This document shows positions 6,716 through 10,733 of a stretch of DNA of 10,733 bases, one piece after another. The DNA lies in contig JADHTP010000089.1 of assembly GCA_016784945.1 (NCBI GenBank), forward strand, positions 1 through 10,733, written 5' to 3'. A program made the position numbers and the translations under genes. A model generated the notes under the pieces. It did not search any database. It was given only the letters and a program-made list of their open reading frames with translations, and was not told where the DNA came from. Each line of letters begins with the position of its first letter. Within the stretch, counting starts at the first letter, position 1. This stretch comes from Deltaproteobacteria bacterium (GTDB lineage Bacteria; Myxococcota_A; UBA9042; DTJE01).

Positions 6716-8365
6716 ATGACTTGGAAGGTGTTCGGCCTGACCCTGCTGCTGGCAGTTGCCGCCTGGGCATGCGATACCACCGGGGCCGATGCGACGGATG
6801 AAGGTCCGGGCGTTGATGCGGTCACGGGAGAAACGGACGACCAGGTGACCGATCCCGGCCCCATGGACGCCGGGAATCCCGACCAGGGCCCCATGGACGC
6901 CAAGGAAGTGTCCAAGGACGTGACCTTCAAGGACCTCATCGAAGACACCACGCCCCCGGAGGTCGTGAAGACCGAACCCGCGGACGAGGCTTCCGGCGTG
7001 GCCATCCCATTTGTCATCAAGGTCACGTTCAGTGAAGGAATCCGCTTCAAGGAGACCGTGGACAAGAACACCTTCATGGTCCGTGACATCGACGACAAGG
7101 AAGTGGCCGGCGCCTACACCTACGACGAAGAAACCTTCACAGTCACGTTCACGCCCGACCCCGGGGCCAAGATCATGCTGGTCTCGCCCTACCGGGTGAC
7201 GCTCAAGAGCATCATCCAGGACAAGGCCGGCAACGGTCTCAAGGACTGGTACTACTTCGGCTTCTCCACCACCCTGCCACCCGACATGACGGGCTACGAG
7301 GACCTGGCGGTGAAGTATTCGCCCATCATCTATCAGTCCACCAAATCGGATTCACCGCACTTCGACTACCTGACCTCCTTCGAATTCGACGGCAACTGGA
7401 AGGCACTGGACAACTACGACAATTTGAAGACGGCCACTTCGGTCCTGTCCTGGGTCTATTACGACGTGGTGGAAACCAAGAGCCACTATTTCATCCGGTA
7501 CGGCTTCTACTGGCCCGTGCGATACGGCATCGCCGGCGGCACCGATGCCTTCGGCAACGATGTGTCCGGAGCCACGGTGGTGGTGGCCAAGTACCCCACC
7601 GAACGCCCCATCGCCGTGGAGACCTACTTCCTTGCCGGCCCCAACGAAGAAATCAGGGCCTACGTGACCGAAGAGTCGGGCATCGTGGACGACAAGGGCA
7701 ACGCCTACTATGGCGTGAACTGGTCCTTCCCGCAGGCCACCCTGTTCCCGGCGGGCCACTACCTGGCCTACCTGTCGGCCCAGTCCCACGAATCCTGCCT
7801 CTGGAACCACACGGTTCAGGAGAGCATCCTGGATCAGCGGTGCCAGCTCAACGAGGGGATCAAGTCCACCCTGACCACGGTCCGCTACGTCTACGAGGAT
7901 GGGACGGCCGGCGCGATCAACAAGGGTGGAACCGGGTTCCCGACCACCTTGGACGGCGTAGGGTACGGCCTCAAGAGCCTGCTGGCCGACTGGTGGGTCC
8001 GGCGGGACCACGTGTCCAACGACACCATCTTCACCAACACCTACAAGTACGAAGCGCCCACCGGGCAGCTGGGCAACGGCCTGGTCCTGCCCAGCGCCTT
8101 CCTGGATCCCATCGACCCGGCCTCCGCCAACAAGGGACGACCGCCGTGGGCTTGGACGTGGGCCGCCGCCACCATCAACATGGACTTCTACGTGTACGAG
8201 ATGCCCCGTGGCGCCATCTTCCTCGACCCGGCCTACTTCTTCGCCAACAGGCATCGGCTTTCCACGCTCTGGAAGCCGCAGACCAAGATGGGTTTCTCGA
8301 TGGACTACTGTTTCAACCCCTACCTTCTGGTGGACCAGAGGGAGCTTGATCCCGAGTGCAAGTAA
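6716..8365 (+). CDS. Lipoprotein with acidic linker, Ig-like domain and large unknown C-terminal domain
   Basis: A 549-residue predicted outer-envelope lipoprotein. Signal peptide 1-18 ends at AAWAC, with Cys19 as the lipid anchor. Residues 20-78 form an Asp/Gly/Pro/Thr-rich linker with a GPMDA motif repeated ten residues apart, a style common in myxobacterial surface lipoproteins. Residues 79-187 (TPPEVVKTEPADEASGVAIPFVIKVTFSE onward, ending GFSTT) match the bacterial Ig-like Big_5/SbsA type. Residues 195-549 are rich in Tyr, Trp and Phe (YSPIIYQ, VYYDVVETKSHYFIRYGFYW) and contain four Cys; I have seen similar segments in uncharacterised deltaproteobacterial proteins but know no function. 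AAGGAGGT at 6702-6709, six bases before the ATG, is the strongest ribosome-binding site in the window. The gene lies 52 bases after the GH5-like gene, and its stop overlaps the start of the parvulin gene. Confidence 0.85.
   Translation: MTWKVFGLTLLLAVAAWACDTTGADATDEGPGVDAVTGETDDQVTDPGPMDAGNPDQGPMDAKEVSKDVTFKDLIEDTTPPEVVKTEPADEASGVAIPFVIKVTFSEGIRFKETVDKNTFMVRDIDDKEVAGAYTYDEETFTVTFTPDPGAKIMLVSPYRVTLKSIIQDKAGNGLKDWYYFGFSTTLPPDMTGYEDLAVKYSPIIYQSTKSDSPHFDYLTSFEFDGNWKALDNYDNLKTATSVLSWVYYDVVETKSHYFIRYGFYWPVRYGIAGGTDAFGNDVSGATVVVAKYPTERPIAVETYFLAGPNEEIRAYVTEESGIVDDKGNAYYGVNWSFPQATLFPAGHYLAYLSAQSHESCLWNHTVQESILDQRCQLNEGIKSTLTTVRYVYEDGTAGAINKGGTGFPTTLDGVGYGLKSLLADWWVRRDHVSNDTIFTNTYKYEAPTGQLGNGLVLPSAFLDPIDPASANKGRPPWAWTWAAATINMDFYVYEMPRGAIFLDPAYFFANRHRLSTLWKPQTKMGFSMDYCFNPYLLVDQRELDPECK
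6857..6901 (+). repeat. Short direct repeat in the lipoprotein linker
   Basis: GGCCCCATGGACGCC occurs exactly at 6857-6871 and 6887-6901, a 30-base period encoding GPMDA twice. It fits slippage-driven growth of the acidic linker. Confidence 0.85.
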
Positions 8366-9462
8366 ACCATCCGACGCCACATCCCTCCGTCTGGACCGCC
8401 CTGGTCGCCCTGTGCCTCCTGACTTCGGGGGGGTGCTGGGAAGACGGGATCCCAACCGCCTATCGCCTGACCACGCCCGAACTGGCCCTGTCCTCGGCCC
8501 CGACCTGGACCGGGGCCAGGGAAGACGACCAGTCGGTGGCAGAGATCAACGGGATTCCCGTGCCGGCCGGACGTCTGCAGCGTGCCCTGCTGGATGCCGG
8601 GGAAGGCGTGGATCCCCGCGAAGTTCTGAAGGGAATCGTGATCGAGGAGACGCTGGCCCAGGCAGCCCTGGAAAAGGGCGCCATCCGGCCCGACACCCTG
8701 TTCCGGACCTTCGAAAGGGCCCTGGTGGCCCGCATGCTGGAGGACCGTTTCAAGGACCGCTTCCAGCCCGAGGATCTGACCTCCGAAGAACTGGAAATGG
8801 TGTTCCGTATCCCGGCTGTCAGGGGTCGTTTCAATCACCTCGACATCTACAGCGTCCAGGACTACCAGTGGATCTGTTGCGACGCCAATCCCCAGAACTG
8901 TGAAAGCCCCGTGGGAAAGGCCTGCTTCGCCGAGGGCAAGGTCACCATGGAAGCGGTGTTGCAGACCCTGACGGAACTGGATCCCGAGGCCGAGGACCTG
9001 CCCCTGATCCTGGATGACCTGAAGCGATCCGCCGACCGGTTGACCTACCAGGCCTACGATTTCGCCTTCGATCCCAAGTCAGGCAAGCAGAAGGGGGGCC
9101 GCCTCTTCGACGACGACGTGGTGGCCACAGTGATCTCCACCACGCCTGGCCGGTTCGCCGGTCCCGTGCGCAGCGCCTTCGGCTGGCACATTCCCTACCT
9201 GAAAAGCATGCTGCCGGAGGTCCACAAGGACCTGTCGGACCCGGAGGTCGTGAAAGAGGTGTCGGCGTTCTTCCACCCCAAGTTCCAGCAGCGCCGATTC
9301 CTCGACGCACTGGCAGGCCTGCTTCCGGTGCTGGACTTCCACTTTCTGGCCCCCTTGTACAGGGACTGGAAGCCCGAACACCCGCCCGCCTACACCATCG
9401 AAACCTATGCCGAGGCCCTCCTGGAAATGGATCGGACCAGCCGGAAGATCGAAGATTTCTAG
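8356..9462 (+). CDS. Parvulin-type peptidyl-prolyl isomerase, probable lipoprotein (SurA/PrsA-like)
   Basis: A 368-residue protein likely to assist folding of exported proteins. Residues 12-26 are hydrophobic and lead to SGGC, giving a probable lipid anchor at Cys27; Ser at -3 is not the classic lipobox residue. VAEINGIPVPAGRLQRALLDAG (61-82) and the following helices resemble the SurA/PrsA N-terminal chaperone region (SurA_N-like). Residues 155-285 are the parvulin domain: FNHLDI stands for the usual SHIL strand, KGGRLF for GGDLG.F, and GPVRSAFGWHI for the PV.T.FGYHI end. An insertion after the first strand carries four Cys (174, 175, 182, 190), which is unusual. The start is GTG 8356, overlapping the upstream gene by ten bases with GAGGGAG at 8338-8344 before it, so the two are probably translationally coupled. 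Its stop overlaps that of the opposing gene. Confidence 0.82.
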   Translation: MQVNHPTPHPSVWTALVALCLLTSGGCWEDGIPTAYRLTTPELALSSAPTWTGAREDDQSVAEINGIPVPAGRLQRALLDAGEGVDPREVLKGIVIEETLAQAALEKGAIRPDTLFRTFERALVARMLEDRFKDRFQPEDLTSEELEMVFRIPAVRGRFNHLDIYSVQDYQWICCDANPQNCESPVGKACFAEGKVTMEAVLQTLTELDPEAEDLPLILDDLKRSADRLTYQAYDFAFDPKSGKQKGGRLFDDDVVATVISTTPGRFAGPVRSAFGWHIPYLKSMLPEVHKDLSDPEVVKEVSAFFHPKFQQRRFLDALAGLLPVLDFHFLAPLYRDWKPEHPPAYTIETYAEALLEMDRTSRKIEDF

Positions 9463-10187
9463 GGTTCCATCACACACAGCGCGGCATCCCTGACCCGAGG
9501 GTCCAGCGACGGGCTCTCGTGCACCTGATCCTGGTGGCGACGGGACAGCAGTGGCACCGTGGCGGCGGCCAGGCGGATGGGGCAGAAGGGATTCTGCACG
9601 ATGGCGGCCTGAATGATTTCCCGGATGCCGAACCTCGGATTGGACAACATCACCAGGAAAGAGGCTCGATTCTGGGGCCTCAGGGAGGCCACCTTCAGGG
9701 ACAGGTCCCCCGTGACCATGGGATTGTCCAGCAGGATCCGGATCACCTCCGGGTCCGGGTCGGCCGAGACCAGTTTCAAGGTGTCCAGGTTCGACGATCG
9801 GGCCTTTGACTTGCGCACGCCCAGGGCTTCATCCTCCAGTTCGTAAGGAAATTCCCGGGAAACGGTGCGGGGCCGAGGATCGATGACGTCACTGAGGAAT
9901 AGGTACACCGGGGCGAACCGGTCATCCGCCAGGCGACAATAGACGTCCCTGCGCAGTTCCCGAGACAGGGCGTTCGGGGCCAGGATCGCTGTGATGGTAT
10001 CCAGGTAGAGGGGCCGTATCCCGTCCGAGTCCATGCGGGTCAGCAGGTAGCCCAGGAATCGGGCAATGGAAGGCGCGTCGGCATTCCCAAGGGTGTTGGC
10101 GATGAGGCCCCGACGAATGGACAGATCACCCAGGGACCGGAATTTCCGCACGAATGCCGTGGGGAGGACCGTGGGCGTGGTACTCAA
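9459..10187 (-). CDS. Conserved helical-repeat (HEAT-like) protein, unknown function
   Basis: A 242-residue cytoplasmic-looking protein with no signal or membrane segment. The start is proposed as TTG at 10187, whose TTGA overlaps the fmdB stop (TGA), with GAGG about eight bases upstream. The frame is open back to 10397, but that part lies antiparallel in register to nothing conserved and is read through fmdB in another frame. The protein begins STTPTVLPTAFVRKF. Its C-terminal half has repeated pairs of helices: SADPDPEVIRILLDNPMV, then ASLRPQNRASFLVML, then IQAAIVQNPFCPIRLAA, then SLDPRVRDAAL, in the manner of HEAT or leucine-rich-variant repeats. I recall similar proteins next to FmdB genes in deltaproteobacteria, without known function. 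A protein-binding scaffold is an inference from the fold type. Confidence 0.72.
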   Translation of the reverse strand: MSTTPTVLPTAFVRKFRSLGDLSIRRGLIANTLGNADAPSIARFLGYLLTRMDSDGIRPLYLDTITAILAPNALSRELRRDVYCRLADDRFAPVYLFLSDVIDPRPRTVSREFPYELEDEALGVRKSKARSSNLDTLKLVSADPDPEVIRILLDNPMVTGDLSLKVASLRPQNRASFLVMLSNPRFGIREIIQAAIVQNPFCPIRLAAATVPLLSRRHQDQVHESPSLDPRVRDAALCVMEP

Positions 10188-10417
10188 TGGGATGGCCTCG
10201 AACCGCAACCGGAGCACGCACTGGACAAGCACCCGGAACAGTCGGATGAAGACGATGCGGAGGTGGTCCCTCCGCTCACGGAGAACCCACAGGCCGACAC
10301 CTTCCTTGACACCTTGCCGCCGCCGCACGCGGGACACGGGATGGAGCTCGTCCCCATGGGAACGAGCTCCTCGAAATCGTCTCCGCAGTTGGCACACCGG
10401 AATTCGTACAACGGCAT
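10184..10417 (-). CDS. FmdB-family zinc-ribbon protein
   Basis: A 77-residue protein of the FmdB/CxxC-CxxC-SSSS family of putative regulatory zinc ribbons. It starts with the family hallmark MPLYEFRCANCG: Cys8 and Cys11, then Cys28 and Cys31 (PCPAC), give one zinc site. A Ser-rich tail follows with two more CxxC pairs (Cys60/63 and Cys68/71), also typical of the family, and Cys43 is extra. Function in most bacteria is unknown; the name comes from a gene linked to formamidase regulation. AGGA lies eight bases before the ATG on the coding strand. It is the first gene of a two-gene minus-strand unit; the downstream helical-repeat gene overlaps its stop codon by three bases. Residues 16-25 are encoded within a 28-bp near-palindrome. 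Confidence 0.9.
   Translation of the reverse strand: MPLYEFRCANCGDDFEELVPMGTSSIPCPACGGGKVSRKVSACGFSVSGGTTSASSSSDCSGCLSSACSGCGSRPSH
10343..10370. repeat. 28-bp near-perfect palindrome inside fmdB
   Basis: GGAGCTCGT (10343-10351) is the exact reverse complement of ACGAGCTCC (10362-10370), and the centre CCCATGGG (10353-10360) is itself a palindrome. Thirteen of fourteen base pairs match; only 10352/10361 fails. There is no loop, so it is a dyad like a dimeric protein-binding site or a small cruciform. Confidence 0.85.
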
Positions 10418-10456
10418 TTACCGATCCTCTGCTGCCTCACGAACCCGAACCGGGAA

Positions 10457-10465
10457 AAAATACCA
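10457..10465 (-). promoter_or_regulatory. Possible extended -10 element for fmdB
   Basis: On the minus strand TGGTATTTT (complement of 10457-10465) fits an extended -10 (TG, one base, TATTTT), about 40 bases before the fmdB start. No good -35 is found at the proper distance. A TTGACG (complement of 10502-10507) is too far upstream to pair with it. Confidence 0.25.
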
Positions 10466-10504
10466 CATTTCGCGGGGAAGAAGAGATGGGGGAGAGGTAA
10501 TCGT

Positions 10505-10733
10505 CAATCGCAGGGCGGCACGCCAGCACCCGCCCGAGATTGGCGCCCGTAGCAGCGACGGAGTCGCCCCTACAAGGGGGGTCATAGGGGGGCTGCGCCC
10601 CCCTTGAGCAAGAGAAGCGCCAAGCGCAGGGCGGCACGCCAGCACCCGCCCGAGATTGGCGCCCGTAGCAGCGACGGAGTCGCCCCTACAAGGGGGGTCA
10701 TAGGGGGGCTGCGCCCCCCTTGAGCAAGAGAAG
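10505..10733. repeat. Tandem repeat, 116-bp period, two copies reaching the window edge
   Basis: Bases 10509-10617 and 10625-10733 are identical over all 109 positions. A seven-base CGCCAAG joins them, and the last three of the four bases CAAT/CAAG before each copy agree in part, so the period is 116. Each unit holds three inverted repeats. In copy 1 they are GGGCGG/CCGCCC (10513-10518 and 10530-10535); a nested arm with GTAG/CTAC outside and GCGAC/GTCGC inside around GGA (10549-10573); and a C6 run (10598-10603) that can pair with either of two G6 runs, giving stem CAAGGGGGG/CCCCCCTTG or GGGGGGC/GCCCCCC. No gene is supported in 10418-10733. It may be an intergenic repeat family, a MITE-like element or a structured RNA. 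Confidence 0.9.

Noticed and set aside
7352..8455. Minus-strand open frame of 367 codons opposite the Ig-like lipoprotein gene
   Set aside because: Val/Gly/His-rich antisense shadow of a gene with a signal peptide and a strong ribosome-binding site.
10188..10397. Upstream in-frame extension of the helical-repeat gene
   Set aside because: It is Arg-rich and lies entirely over fmdB in another frame; the TTG at 10187 with its overlap fits better.
10418..10645. Small minus-strand frames across the repeat region
   Set aside because: They translate the tandem repeat itself and show no family pattern.
10505..10733. CRISPR array
   Set aside because: The unit is about 109 bases with a seven-base junction; CRISPR needs short repeats and unique spacers of about 30 bases.

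Overview
The window looks like a high-GC Gram-negative chromosome, most likely a myxobacterial or other deltaproteobacterial lineage. The clues are GC-rich third codon positions, a Gram-negative-type DnaK, several type II lipoproteins (one with a long Asp/Gly/Pro-rich linker after the lipid-anchor Cys), and an FmdB plus repeat-protein pair that I recall from such genomes. This placement is inference; no rRNA or tRNA is present to fix it.

Left part (1-3200, plus strand): the 3' end of tig (trigger factor), clpP with a full catalytic triad, a small Pro/Ala-tailed lipoprotein, and a ClpX-family AAA+ unfoldase. This is the classic tig-clpP-clpX order with two departures: a lipoprotein gene with its own possible promoter sits between clpP and clpX, and the ClpX lacks the N-terminal zinc-binding domain while keeping the ATPase motifs and a ClpP-docking LGF tripeptide.

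Middle part (3217-6663): dnaK on the minus strand, convergent with clpX. A 186-base divergent intergenic region follows, with overlapping face-to-face heat-shock-like promoter elements and two inverted repeats. On the plus strand beyond it is a GH5/endoglycoceramidase-like membrane-anchored protein in which both catalytic glutamates appear to be glycine (a likely pseudoenzyme) and whose gene carries a ten-C tract.

Right part (6716-10417): two translationally coupled plus-strand lipoprotein genes, one with an Ig-like (Big_5-type) domain and a large aromatic-rich C-terminal domain of unknown function, the other a parvulin-type peptidyl-prolyl isomerase with an unusual cysteine cluster. They meet, at a shared CTAG, a minus-strand pair: an FmdB-type zinc-ribbon protein followed by a helical-repeat protein that probably starts at TTG. 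A 28-bp near-perfect palindrome lies inside fmdB.

Right end (10418-10733): no gene. It holds a possible fmdB promoter and two exact tandem copies of a roughly 116-bp unit rich in nested inverted repeats, running off the window edge.

The common theme is protein quality control: ribosome-associated folding (trigger factor), regulated proteolysis (ClpP with the ClpX-like unfoldase), Hsp70 folding (DnaK) and envelope folding (parvulin lipoprotein). The strongest candidates for new biology are the zinc-domain-less ClpX next to a normal ClpP, the GH5-fold pseudoenzyme beside dnaK under a possible heat-shock promoter, and the structured tandem repeat.
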